Source of the DNA: CAYXDO01 sp964463485
Lineage (GTDB): Bacteria > Myxococcota > Kuafuiibacteriia > Kuafuiibacteriales > Kuafuiibacteriaceae
Assembly (NCBI GenBank): GCA_964463485.1
Contig: CAYXDO010000009.1
Span: 58,658-122,657 of the forward strand
Direction: 5' to 3'
DNA: 64,000 nucleotides
Notes under the pieces: model-generated
What the model saw: only the letters and a program-made list of their open reading frames with translations
Told to the model about the DNA's origin: nothing
The model's database searches: none
In this document: positions 7,594-15,812 of the stretch, piece after piece
How the letters are laid out: each line of letters starts with the position of its first letter
Numbering within the stretch: position 1 is the stretch's first letter
Translations under genes and position numbers: made by a program

Positions 7594-10140
7594 TCAATCG
7601 AGCTTGGTCATCACCGAACGCACGAACGGATGCCGCAGGAGCGTATCGATGGCCGCGAGCAGGTCGTCCTTGTCGGGGATCGAAGCGACCTCGACTCGCT
7701 CCTTCAGGGCTCGAAGCCCGGTCTCGAGCTCGCTGGCGCGAGGCGCGTGCGAAAGCGGCGCGGCGAGCTCGGCGGAAAGATCCTCGGCGTCGTCGGTGAA
7801 CGCGTCGAGGTTCTCGGGCGCGTCGGGGACGTCGAGCAAGTCGGCGGCGGAGAAGGGCTCGCTGCTCGGCGGCGCGGCGACGGCGGCGGGCTTCGGAGGC
7901 GGCGGGATGGTCGGGCTCTCGGACTCGACCTCGACCTCGACTTGCAGCGGCGCTGACGAACGGGCCTCCACGACCTCGAACAGCTCCACCGGCGCGGACG
8001 CGCGAGGCATCTCGTCGATCGGGACGAGGTCGTCGCCCCCGATCTCGGGGATGTCGTCGATCGTCGCGCTCCTGCGCTTGGGCGGCTCCACCTCGGCGCG
8101 CGCTTCTACGGCCGCAAAGATCTCCGCCGACGGGAAGTCGGCCATGGTGCGCTCGCTGGAGGTCGACGGCACGCTGAAAAGATCGTCCTTGGGCTCCGCG
8201 CTCGGCGCTGCCGGAGCGAACAAAGCTGGCGCGGGTGGCGGAGGTGCTGGGAGCTCGACGACCCCGCGAGCCCCAAGCAGGTCTCCCTTTGGCTCGGTCT
8301 TGGCGGATGGAAAGAGGTCCGCGGCTGGGGGCTCCCGGAAGGCCTCGCCTCTCCCGAACAGATCCGATTTTGGCTCGGCCCTCTGGGCTTTGCCGACGAA
8401 CAAGTCGGGAGGTGATTTGGGAAGAGGGCTGTGGCGAGCGGAAGGCTCGGGCCCCCCGAACAAGTCCGCGCCCGTCTTTGGCAGCGGGCTGTGGCGGGCC
8501 GACGGTTCGGGTGCCCCGAACAAGTCTTGTGCGGGACGCAAGTCTGGACGCGCCGGCCGTGGCGTCGATTCTTCACCAAAGGAGGGGTGCTTGGCGGAGT
8601 CGGCGGAGAACAGATCCACGCCGCGCTCCGGAGGCTTGGGCTCGACTCGAACCGCTCGAGGAGGCTCCGGCGCGAACAGATCCCCGCCGACCGTCGGCGG
8701 CTCGAGCGTCGCATCCACCGGGATCCGATGAGGCCGGGAAGGCTCTGCGCCAAAGGAGTCCGGAGCTCGCTTTTCGGGTCGCTTCTCTGGCTCCGGAGGG
8801 ACGCTCCGCAGCGCGTCGAAAATATCCGACTTCTTTTCGCGCCGGTCTTTGTCGCGATCTCGCTCCTTGTCTTTCTCCTTCTCCTTCTCGCGCTCGCGCT
8901 GAGAGAGCTCCGTGAGGACGATGACGTCTTCCGGCTCCTCCTTGCGCTTGGGCTCGTCCTCGGCCCCGAACAGATCGGCTGGCTCGTTGGGCTTGCGTTC
9001 CGCGAACAGATCATCGGCGCGTCCGCGCCCTTCCGCCCGCATGGACGGAGGCTTTGCTGGCTCTCCTTTTACGATCCGAACGTCCTGGGCGCCCGATCCA
9101 CTCTTCGCCGGCTCCGGACGCTCGGCTTTCTCGGCGACCTGCGGGGGTTTGGGCTCTGGCTTGGGCTCCGGTCTGGAAGGCTCGACGGGCTTTCTTCGCG
9201 CGACCGCCGAGGGAACCGGCACGGGCTGCGGGGACGGCGGAGCGATAGCGGGCATGCCTTGGGGCGCAGGCATCCCTTGGGGCGCCGGCATTCCTTGGGC
9301 CTGTACCGCAGGCATGCCCTGTGCCGAAGGCATGCCGTGAGCCTGTGCCACAGGCATCACCGCCGGCGCTCGTCCGGCGACCGCCGCCGGCATCGGGCTC
9401 GCGCCCGTGCCCGTGGTGACTGGACGAGGCTTGGCCGTAGGCGGCGGTTGCACGGCCGCAGGCTTTGGCTCGGGTGGCTTGGCGGTGTCTTCAGCTTCGT
9501 CAGGCCGCGGCCCGGTGGGCTCCTTGATGACCCGCGGCGTCTGAAACAGAAACTCCGTGCGCCCGACCAGCAGCACGTCCTCGTGGTTGAGCTCCTGCTC
9601 CTCGATATAGGCGCCGTTGACCATCGTCCCGTTCGCGGACCCGAGGTCCTTGATGAGGTAGCGGCCGCCTGCGTACTTGAACTCGCAGTGCCGCTTGCTC
9701 GCCCGTGGATCGGCGATCTGGATGGTCGCGTTCGCTCCGCGACCCACCACGAGGCTCCAGCCGAGCTCTACGACTTGAGGGTTCCCGTCGGCGTCGATGA
9801 ACGTGATCTGCGCGCGAGCTGGGCGATCGTCCTCGGAAGTGGCTTGCGGCTGGGCCGCTTCGCCGCCCCACTCGCGCTCCCGCACCGGGAGGCTCGTGAT
9901 CTCTCCTTCGTTCCGGCCTGTCTCGAGCCCGAAGTCCGTCATGAAGACGCGGTCGTCGTACAGCTCGATGAGACCGCGGCTCTTCAGAAACTCGAGCGAG
10001 GCCTCTGCCTTGTCGAACGCGATCCCGATGTCCTCGAGAAGGTAGATGAGGTCGAGCTTCGTCGAAGTCTTGCCCGCCGACTCGCGGAAGAATCGGTCGA
10101 AGAGCTCCCGGGCGAGCTTGAGCTGCGCTTTGGTGGCCAA
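7594..10140 (-). CDS. FHA-domain protein with a long disordered linker and repeated DLF motifs
   Basis: 848 residues. The TTG start at 10140 is preceded at 7 nt by AAGGTG, which supports it. Residues 1-75 form a small helical/winged-helix-like domain. An FHA domain spans about 118-200 with the conserved GR (133-134), SKRH (148-151), SANGT (168-172) and N175; FHA domains bind phosphothreonine peptides. Residues about 200-750 are Pro/Glu/Lys-rich and disordered, with GMPAPQ repeats followed by ten DLF tripeptides. The C-terminal 60 residues are helical again (LLAAIDTLLRHPFVRSVMTK). It is the last gene of a thioredoxin-hemerythrin-FHA operon. Probably a phosphorylation-dependent scaffold acting downstream of Ser/Thr kinases; partners unknown. 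Confidence 0.88.
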   Translation of the reverse strand: MATKAQLKLARELFDRFFRESAGKTSTKLDLIYLLEDIGIAFDKAEASLEFLKSRGLIELYDDRVFMTDFGLETGRNEGEITSLPVREREWGGEAAQPQATSEDDRPARAQITFIDADGNPQVVELGWSLVVGRGANATIQIADPRASKRHCEFKYAGGRYLIKDLGSANGTMVNGAYIEEQELNHEDVLLVGRTEFLFQTPRVIKEPTGPRPDEAEDTAKPPEPKPAAVQPPPTAKPRPVTTGTGASPMPAAVAGRAPAVMPVAQAHGMPSAQGMPAVQAQGMPAPQGMPAPQGMPAIAPPSPQPVPVPSAVARRKPVEPSRPEPKPEPKPPQVAEKAERPEPAKSGSGAQDVRIVKGEPAKPPSMRAEGRGRADDLFAERKPNEPADLFGAEDEPKRKEEPEDVIVLTELSQREREKEKEKDKERDRDKDRREKKSDIFDALRSVPPEPEKRPEKRAPDSFGAEPSRPHRIPVDATLEPPTVGGDLFAPEPPRAVRVEPKPPERGVDLFSADSAKHPSFGEESTPRPARPDLRPAQDLFGAPEPSARHSPLPKTGADLFGGPEPSARHSPLPKSPPDLFVGKAQRAEPKSDLFGRGEAFREPPAADLFPSAKTEPKGDLLGARGVVELPAPPPPAPALFAPAAPSAEPKDDLFSVPSTSSERTMADFPSAEIFAAVEARAEVEPPKRRSATIDDIPEIGGDDLVPIDEMPRASAPVELFEVVEARSSAPLQVEVEVESESPTIPPPPKPAAVAAPPSSEPFSAADLLDVPDAPENLDAFTDDAEDLSAELAAPLSHAPRASELETGLRALKERVEVASIPDKDDLLAAIDTLLRHPFVRSVMTKLD
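8172..9020 (-). repeat. DLF short-motif repeat region in the FHA protein
   Basis: Ten DLF tripeptides, mostly in the form (A/G/S)DLF(G/A/S), occur about every 15-40 residues in the linker, with near variants SDIF, DLLG, ALFA and VELF between them. Two neighbouring copies share a long unit, DLFGAPEPSARHSPLPK and DLFGGPEPSARHSPLPK, which shows recent internal duplication. Confidence 0.75.
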
Positions 10141-10179
10141 GCGGCGACACCTTAGCAGGAGAAGGAAGAATCCAGAAGA

Positions 10180-10983
10180 TCACTCGCAGAACGCCGTGGT
10201 CATCTCCGCGATCAAGGCTTGCTTCGCTGCCGAGGAGAGCGCTCCGTCGAGGCGCGGGTACACGAACGCCCGCTCGCGTTGGTCGTGGTGCTCCAAAAGC
10301 CCGAGCCAAAGGCGCTCCGCATCCAAGAGCTCCACGATCGCCACCGCGCGTGAATCTCCTCTAGCCGAGCGCACTTGGTCCAAGCCCCTGTGCGCCTCGG
10401 CCAGCCCGGCCAGGATTTTCACGTGTTCGTTCTCGACGATCTCTGGAGCTGCTCCGCGTGGGAACGATCCGAGCGGCTCGTAACGGGGCATGACGAGCGC
10501 GCGCTCCTTTGCGACGTGATCTTGGAGCCACCGATCGAGGCGGGCGAGCGCGCTCGACGCGCGGTCGAGGTCGCCGGTCACCAACCCGACCCGATGCTCG
10601 AGGGCCATCGCCTCGAAGGCCTGGTGAAGATCGACCAAGAGCTCGAGCGAGTAGCCTTCGGCCCGATCCGTTCGATCGGCTTCGTGCCTCGTGCGAGCCG
10701 AAGGCGGGACTCGACGCGGCGCCGGATCGGGGGCCCCGGCGAGCGCCGCGAGCGCACCTCGCAGCGCGGCGAGCTCACGCGCGAACGTCCGTCCGCAGGC
10801 TGCGCAGACTCCTTCGGTGAGCGGTTGGTCGTCGAGCGGGCACCGAGGCGCCGAGAGCGGCTGCCGCGCGAGGATCCTGAGCCGATGAAACGCGTGGAGC
10901 TCGAGGGTCGTGCGATCGGTGGGAGCTCCAACGAGCCTCGAGAGCTCCAGGAGCCTTCGGTCGTGCAGAGGCCCTTGGCTCAC
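10180..10983 (-). CDS. Hemerythrin-like (HHE) protein with N-terminal Cys motif
   Basis: 267 residues from a GTG start. The C-terminal half has the spacing of a hemerythrin HHE four-helix bundle: EHRVGL, DHVAKE, NEHVKI and LEHHDQRE supply the His/Glu set that would bind a di-iron centre. The N-terminal part has CPLD...CAAC, three cysteines resembling half a zinc ribbon. HHE proteins bind oxygen or take part in redox, nitric oxide or iron sensing. It lies 19 nt after the thioredoxin gene and 39 nt before the FHA gene, so a redox-responsive module is a fair inference. Iron binding itself is not proven by the sequence. Confidence 0.75.
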   Translation of the reverse strand: MSQGPLHDRRLLELSRLVGAPTDRTTLELHAFHRLRILARQPLSAPRCPLDDQPLTEGVCAACGRTFARELAALRGALAALAGAPDPAPRRVPPSARTRHEADRTDRAEGYSLELLVDLHQAFEAMALEHRVGLVTGDLDRASSALARLDRWLQDHVAKERALVMPRYEPLGSFPRGAAPEIVENEHVKILAGLAEAHRGLDQVRSARGDSRAVAIVELLDAERLWLGLLEHHDQRERAFVYPRLDGALSSAAKQALIAEMTTAFCE

Positions 10984-11002
10984 CGTCGAGCACCCGCTCG
11001 CT

Positions 11003-11329
11003 TCACAAGGAGCGCTTCACCATCTCTTCGATCTTCTTCTTCGGCAGGGCGCCGACGATTTGGTCGACGGGTTTGCCGCCTTTGAAGATCACCACGGTGG
11101 GGAGGGTTCGAACGCCAAACCGTTGGGGCACTTGAGGATTGTCGTCGATGTTGAGCATCCCGAAGCGAGCGCGTCCTTCGTACTCGCCCGCGAGCGCTTC
11201 GATGGAAGGCGTCATGGCCTTACACGGCGCGCACCATGGCGCCCAAAAATCGACGAGAACAGGGAGGTCGGAGCTCAAGACCTCGGTCTCGAAGGTGGTG
11301 TCCTTGAAGTCGGGCAGCTTTCCCGTCAC
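11003..11329 (-). CDS. trxA: Thioredoxin
   Basis: Starting at the GTG at 11329, which has AGGAG 6 nt upstream, the protein is 108 residues, the standard length. The active site is WCAPC (32-36), a variant of the common WCGPC. The cis-proline is P77 in VRTLPTVV. DFWAPWCAPCKAMTPSIEAL and the C-terminal GALPKKKIEEMV match thioredoxin 1. It is a cytoplasmic protein disulfide reductase, reduced by thioredoxin reductase, which is not in this window. It is first in an operon with the hemerythrin-like and FHA genes. A longer in-frame extension exists but lacks protein-like character. Confidence 0.92.
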   Translation of the reverse strand: MTGKLPDFKDTTFETEVLSSDLPVLVDFWAPWCAPCKAMTPSIEALAGEYEGRARFGMLNIDDNPQVPQRFGVRTLPTVVIFKGGKPVDQIVGALPKKKIEEMVKRSL

Positions 11330-11426
11330 GGCTTTCTCCTCTACGGCGCGACGCGCTCGATGCGCGAGGTTTAGCAAACATTGTGTTCCGAGTCTTCCTT
11401 CCAGGCGAATCGGGGCGGCCTTGCGG

Positions 11427-11432
11427 TATACT
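11427..11432 (+). promoter_or_regulatory. Possible -10 box for the heme operon (short leader)
   Basis: TATACT matches the sigma-70 -10 consensus at 5 of 6 positions. It ends 10 nt before the ATG at 11443, so the transcript would have almost no leader. No convincing -35 is present at the usual spacing. The site is also nearly palindromic (GTATAC), so it could serve the divergent thioredoxin gene instead. Confidence 0.4.
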
Positions 11433-11442
11433 CTCGGCACTC

Positions 11443-11790
11443 ATGGCAAAGGGCCCAGAGCAGATGTTCGTTCCCCAAACCACCCTCGAGGCGTGGGTGG
11501 ACTCGGGCCAAGCCGACTTCAGCGGAGACTCGATCTCCATTCCGTCCTGGCAACGGTCCTATGACCTCGAGCCGGCCGTGCGGATCCTGGCGCTCGTCGA
11601 AGGCGGAACGTCTAGCATCGCCGTAGGCAAGGTCGTACGCGAAGCGCGCATTCAGGAGCTCGGGGGCGAGCTCCTGGGCGAATCCGTCGTGTTCGGCGAG
11701 CGCGCCTACGAGATTCGACCCGGACACCTCGCCACCGCGCGCAGCGGCAGGCCCCGCACCGACGACCTGTTCGACGGTCTTGGTTCTTAG
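11443..11790 (+). CDS. Conserved small protein at the head of the heme operon
   Basis: 115 residues from the ATG at 11443. Soluble, with no Cys, no signal peptide and no membrane segment. The body (TTLEAWVDSGQADFSGDSIS, then DLEPAVRILALVEGG) suggests a compact beta-rich fold, and the C-terminus is polar. I do not recognise a named family. Its stop is immediately followed by the ATG of the hemX-like gene with no spacer, so it is translationally coupled to heme or cytochrome genes and a role in that process is inferred from position only. Confidence 0.75.
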   Translation: MAKGPEQMFVPQTTLEAWVDSGQADFSGDSISIPSWQRSYDLEPAVRILALVEGGTSSIAVGKVVREARIQELGGELLGESVVFGERAYEIRPGHLATARSGRPRTDDLFDGLGS

Positions 11791-12651
11791 ATGCCCAAGG
11801 TCCTGCTCGAGATCGCCGCGGCCTTCTATCTGGCGGCCGCGCTCATCGCGGGCATGCAGCTCTTGCGGCCCAAGGAGAAGGGCGACAGCGCGGTGCGCGG
11901 GTCCTTCCTCGCCGCGATCCTCGCGCACGCCGTGGCCTTGGGCGGTCGGGCCGTGGAGGTCCACTCCTTTCCGATCGCCTCCGCGCCCGACGCGCTCTCG
12001 TTCTTCGCCGCGCTCGTCGGCCTGCTCTCGCTCGTCGTCGCGTTTCGTCCCAAAGGCGACGGCGGAGTTCCGCACGTCGCGACGATCGCTGCCCCCATCG
12101 TGTTCCTGCTCATGGTGGCCGCTTCGTTGAACGAGTTCCCGGTCGGAGCTCCGGATCTATCGCTCGGGCTCGTGGTCCACATCGTCCTCGCGCTCTTCGC
12201 CGACGCCGCGTTCCTCGTCGTAGGGATCGTCGCGGTCGTTTACCTCGTCCAAGAGTCGCGGCTGAAGCACCGAAAGGCCAGGAAGAGCCCCACCGCGCTC
12301 CACGATCTTCCGGCGCTCGACGTCATGGATCGCGTGAGCGTGCTGCTCTTTCAGGTCGGCTTCCCGGCCCTCACGATCGCCCTGTCGATGGGCTTCGTTT
12401 ACAACAAGCGAGTCCTCGGAGAGTACTGGATCTGGGATCTTCGAAACGTCCTGCACGTCTCGGTCTGGTTCCTCTACGCCGTCATGCTCTACGCGAGGCT
12501 CGTCACCGGCTGGCACGGTCGCAAAGCCGCCTTCCTGACGCTCCTCGGCGTCGGCGCGATCCTGCTCGGTTTCGTCGGCTTCGGCCTCGCCGGTGGTCGC
12601 TCCCACGGCCGCGCTCTCTCCGCGGCAGTCCCCGTGGAGGTCGTCAGATGA
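11791..12651 (+). CDS. HemX/CcsA-like cytochrome c assembly membrane protein
   Basis: 286 residues with about eight hydrophobic segments. The C-terminal part (YWIWDLRNVLHVSVWFLYAV, then YARLVTGWHGRKAAFLT) follows the PF01578 cytochrome c assembly family, including the W-x-WD start and the RLxxGWxGR loop, with H in VLHVS as a likely heme ligand. Members include CcsA (heme delivery for c-type cytochromes) and HemX (controls HemA levels in Gram-positives). Its ATG overlaps hemA by 4 nt, which favours the HemX type. An integral inner-membrane protein. The two roles cannot be separated from the sequence. Confidence 0.82.
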   Translation: MPKVLLEIAAAFYLAAALIAGMQLLRPKEKGDSAVRGSFLAAILAHAVALGGRAVEVHSFPIASAPDALSFFAALVGLLSLVVAFRPKGDGGVPHVATIAAPIVFLLMVAASLNEFPVGAPDLSLGLVVHIVLALFADAAFLVVGIVAVVYLVQESRLKHRKARKSPTALHDLPALDVMDRVSVLLFQVGFPALTIALSMGFVYNKRVLGEYWIWDLRNVLHVSVWFLYAVMLYARLVTGWHGRKAAFLTLLGVGAILLGFVGFGLAGGRSHGRALSAAVPVEVVR

Positions 12652-14003
12652 AGTTCGTCAGCACGAGCCTCTCCCACAAGCGCGCCAAGATCGAGCTGCG
12701 CGAACGCGTCGCGCAGAGCATCGGCGGGGCCAACCTCGCCGACTCGATCAAGGCGCTCCACACCGGCGGAGTCACCAGCGAGGTCTGCGTGCTCTCGACG
12801 TGCAACCGCGTCGAGATCTACGTAGCTGGTCACGCCGATCCCGCCGCGCTCGCCGCGGCGGCGAGGCGCTTCGTCGAGTTTCGTGTCGGGCTCAGCCCAC
12901 GCGAGTTCGCCGAGCACTTCGACCAAAAGCTCGGAAACGACGGCGTCCTGCACCTGTTTCGCGTCGCGAGCTCTTTGGACTCCATGGTCCTCGGCGAACC
13001 TCAGATCCTCGGCCAGGTAAAGGAAGCCTATCGCGTCGCCTTCGACCTCGGGACGGTCGGACCGATCCTCAACGCCTCCTTCCAAAGAGCGTTCGGCGTC
13101 GCCAAACGCGTGCGCACCGACACCGGGATCGGCGACGGCGCGGTCTCCATGAGCTACGGCGCGGTCGAGCTCGGCCGACAGATCTTCTCTTCCTTGGCCG
13201 GCAAAAAGGTCCTGCTGATCGGCGCGGGAAAGATGTCCGCCCTCGCCGCCAAGCACCTGCGCGATCACGGCGTGTCCGAGATCCGCGTCGCCAACCGCAC
13301 CCTCGAGCGCGCTGAGAAGCTCGCCTCCGAGGTCGGCGGCATCCCCGCCTCCCTCGCTGACCTCGAGTCGCTCCTCGTCCAAGCCGACATCGTGATCTCG
13401 TCGACCTCCTCGCCCGGCTACGTCGTCGACAAGAAGATGGTCCAGAAGCTCGTGCGCGCGCGCCGCTATCGGCCGTTGCTCTTCGTCGACCTCGCCGTTC
13501 CGCGCGACATCGATCCGACCGTCGCGACCATCGACAACGTCTTCGTTTACGACGTCGACGACCTGGAAGGCGTGCTCGAAAATCGAAGGCTCGCGCGAGC
13601 CAAAGAAGCGGAGGTCGCCGAGCGCCTCGTCGCCTCCGAGCTCGACACCTTCGTTCGCTGGTCACGCTCGCAAGAAGTGAAGCCGGTGATCGTCGCCTTG
13701 CGCGAGAAGCTCCTCGACGTCGCTCGTGCCGAAGCCGAGCGCACGATCCAGGCCGCGAAGATCGAGGACAAGAAGGTCGAAGCCAGCGTGCAGCGCATGG
13801 GCGAGGCCATCGTGAACAAGGCGCTCCACACCGTGCTCACACGCCTGAAAAAGGAAGGCGCCGAAGGCGATCCGACCGGCTACGTCGACGCGCTCACCGA
13901 CCTCTTCGAGCTCCAGATCGCTCCGCCCGAAGTCAAACCCGCCGCAGAAACCGAAGGAGACAGCGACAACGTCGTCCCGTTCCGTCGCGCCAGCCAATCG
14001 TGA
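12648..14003 (+). CDS. hemA: Glutamyl-tRNA reductase
   Basis: 451 residues, full length. It reduces glutamyl-tRNA(Glu) to glutamate-1-semialdehyde with NADPH, the first committed step of C5-pathway heme synthesis. The catalytic Cys is C52 in STCNRVEIY. The conserved SSLDSMVLGEPQILGQVK motif follows at about 108-125, and the NADPH-binding glycine motif GAGKM is at 192-196. The C-terminal dimerisation helix region (AEAERTIQAAKIEDKK) is intact. ATGA overlap with the hemX-like gene and GTGA overlap with hemC show tight coupling. The next enzyme, HemL, is not in this window. Confidence 0.97.
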   Translation: MKFVSTSLSHKRAKIELRERVAQSIGGANLADSIKALHTGGVTSEVCVLSTCNRVEIYVAGHADPAALAAAARRFVEFRVGLSPREFAEHFDQKLGNDGVLHLFRVASSLDSMVLGEPQILGQVKEAYRVAFDLGTVGPILNASFQRAFGVAKRVRTDTGIGDGAVSMSYGAVELGRQIFSSLAGKKVLLIGAGKMSALAAKHLRDHGVSEIRVANRTLERAEKLASEVGGIPASLADLESLLVQADIVISSTSSPGYVVDKKMVQKLVRARRYRPLLFVDLAVPRDIDPTVATIDNVFVYDVDDLEGVLENRRLARAKEAEVAERLVASELDTFVRWSRSQEVKPVIVALREKLLDVARAEAERTIQAAKIEDKKVEASVQRMGEAIVNKALHTVLTRLKKEGAEGDPTGYVDALTDLFELQIAPPEVKPAAETEGDSDNVVPFRRASQS

Positions 14004-14938
14004 AGCTCCGCATCGCTACTCGAAAGAGCCCGCTCGCCATGTGGCAAGCGGAGCACATCGCCGCGTCCCTCTCGGCCCGCTTCCCCGAGGCCGACGTGTC
14101 GTTCGTCGGGCGTATGACCAAAGGCGACAAGATCCTCGACCAAGCGCTCTCGAAGGTCGGAGGCAAAGATCTCTTCGTGAAGGAGATCGAAGCCGCCATC
14201 CTCGAAGGTGACGCCGAGCTCGCGGTCCACTCGCTCAAGGACATGCCCACCGAGCTCCCCAAAGAGCTCGTGATCGCAGCTTTTCCACCGCGTGAAGATC
14301 CGCGCGACGCCTTGATCCTCGCCGACGGCCTGCCACCGGCCGACGATCCCGTCGATCGGCTCCCCAAAGGAGCTCGCGTCGGCACCTCGTCGCTCCGCCG
14401 CGCCGCTCAGCTCCTGCACCGGCGCCCCGACCTCGAGATCGTCTCCGTGCGCGGTAACGTCCAAACACGGATCTCGAAGGTTCAGGAGCTCGGCCTCGCG
14501 GGCGTCGTCCTCGCGTACGCAGGCCTCTTGCGCCTCGGCCTCGCCGATCGCGTCTCCGGCGTCCTCGATCCCGCGACCTGCCTGCCTGCGATCGGGCAAG
14601 GGATCCTCGCGGTCGAGACCCGCGCGGCCGACCCCGAGCTCCTCCGCGTCGTCGGTGCCCTCGACGACCGCGACGCCCGAGACGCCGCGACCGCCGAGCG
14701 CGCCTTCCTCGCCAAGCTCCGCGGCGGCTGCCAGGTCCCCATCGCCGGCCACGCCACCTTTGAAGGCCCAACCGTCCACCTCGTCGGCCTCGTCGCCAGC
14801 CTGGACGGCAAGACCGTCATTCGACGGGAGCGAAGTGGGCCGCGGGAGCTCGGCGCAGAGCTCGGTCGAGCCCTCGCCGAAGAAGTCCTCGGCGCTGGCG
14901 CCGATCGTATCCTCGATGAGTTGCTCGGGAAGAGTTGA
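14000..14938 (+). CDS. hemC: Porphobilinogen deaminase (hydroxymethylbilane synthase)
   Basis: 312 residues, the usual length. It joins four porphobilinogen molecules into hydroxymethylbilane. The dipyrromethane cofactor attaches at C244 in GGCQVPIAG, and the catalytic aspartate is D81 in HSLKDMP. Substrate-binding arginines are in GTSSLRRAAQ (128-137) and RGNVQTR. Cytoplasmic. The GTG start overlaps the hemA stop by 4 nt, and hemD starts directly after its stop. Confidence 0.97.
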   Translation: MKLRIATRKSPLAMWQAEHIAASLSARFPEADVSFVGRMTKGDKILDQALSKVGGKDLFVKEIEAAILEGDAELAVHSLKDMPTELPKELVIAAFPPREDPRDALILADGLPPADDPVDRLPKGARVGTSSLRRAAQLLHRRPDLEIVSVRGNVQTRISKVQELGLAGVVLAYAGLLRLGLADRVSGVLDPATCLPAIGQGILAVETRAADPELLRVVGALDDRDARDAATAERAFLAKLRGGCQVPIAGHATFEGPTVHLVGLVASLDGKTVIRRERSGPRELGAELGRALAEEVLGAGADRILDELLGKS

Positions 14939-15694
14939 GTGAGTCTCGCCGGCCGAACGCTCGTACTCACTCGACCGATCGAACAATCCAAAGACTCAGT
15001 CGGGCTCGTCGAGCGGCTCGGCGGACGAGCGATCGTCCTACCCACCGTCCGAACCATCACGATCGTCGACCCGCGGCTCGACCAAGCCCTCGCGCAACTC
15101 ATGGAGTTCGAGCTCGTGGTCGTACCCTCGGTCGGCGCGTTTCGAGCGCTCGAAGCTCGCGCTCACGAGCTCGACGTCAAGCTCAGCGTCCCCTTCGCCA
15201 CGGTCGGAGAAAAAACCGCCAAGGCGATCGAAAAATCCACCGGACGCCCTGCCCGCTTCCCCAAGAGTGAGTTCCACGGAGAGTCTCTGGTGCGGGAGCT
15301 CGCCGCAGAAGGAGCTCTCTTGGACGCCAAAGTTCTGCTGATCCGCGCCCCCGAAGGCCGAGAGGAGCTCGGCGACGGCCTGCGCGCCGCAGGCTGTCGA
15401 GTCGTCGAAGCAAACCCATACCGAATCGCCCCCGCAGAAAAACCGCCCGATCAAACTCTCCGCGAGCTCGAGCAGGCCGACGCGATCACCTTCATGTCGG
15501 GCCTCGCCCTGGAGTTCTTCTTCGAGGTCGTCGGCGAGGGACTCGCCAAGAGCACCCTCGATCGGACTCTCGTCGGCGTGATCGGGCCCGTGACCAAACA
15601 GAAGGCCGACGAGCTCGGAGTCCGCGTCGACGTCGTGCCAGAAATAGCGACCGCCGAGGCTCTGATCCAAGCCCTGGCCGATCGAATGAGATGA
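14939..15694 (+). CDS. hemD: Uroporphyrinogen-III synthase
   Basis: 251 residues. It closes and inverts ring D of hydroxymethylbilane to give uroporphyrinogen III. HemD sequences are poorly conserved; the support here is the LAGRTLVLTRP start, the two similar halves, the ATVGEKTAKAIEKSTG element near the middle, the LLIRAPEGREELGDGLRAAG stretch, and the position between hemC and hemB. The GTG start follows the hemC TGA with no spacer. It is the standard-length, single-function form, not fused to a methyltransferase as in some bacteria. Confidence 0.92.
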   Translation: MSLAGRTLVLTRPIEQSKDSVGLVERLGGRAIVLPTVRTITIVDPRLDQALAQLMEFELVVVPSVGAFRALEARAHELDVKLSVPFATVGEKTAKAIEKSTGRPARFPKSEFHGESLVRELAAEGALLDAKVLLIRAPEGREELGDGLRAAGCRVVEANPYRIAPAEKPPDQTLRELEQADAITFMSGLALEFFFEVVGEGLAKSTLDRTLVGVIGPVTKQKADELGVRVDVVPEIATAEALIQALADRMR

Positions 15695-15812
15695 GCTTCG
15701 TCATCGCAAAGCGTGAGCGCCTACTCCCCAAGGAGCCTCAACTCTCTCGGATTCACGCAGCCCGCCCACGATCCCGGTTGCCCACGGCCCGGCTCTCTGG
15801 TTTGGTCTCGCC

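Noticed and set aside
8431..10155. A 574-codon open frame antisense to the FHA gene
   Set aside because: Its Leu/Arg/His-rich composition mirrors the Pro-rich FHA gene in reverse; no domain is present and the FHA frame is clearly coding.
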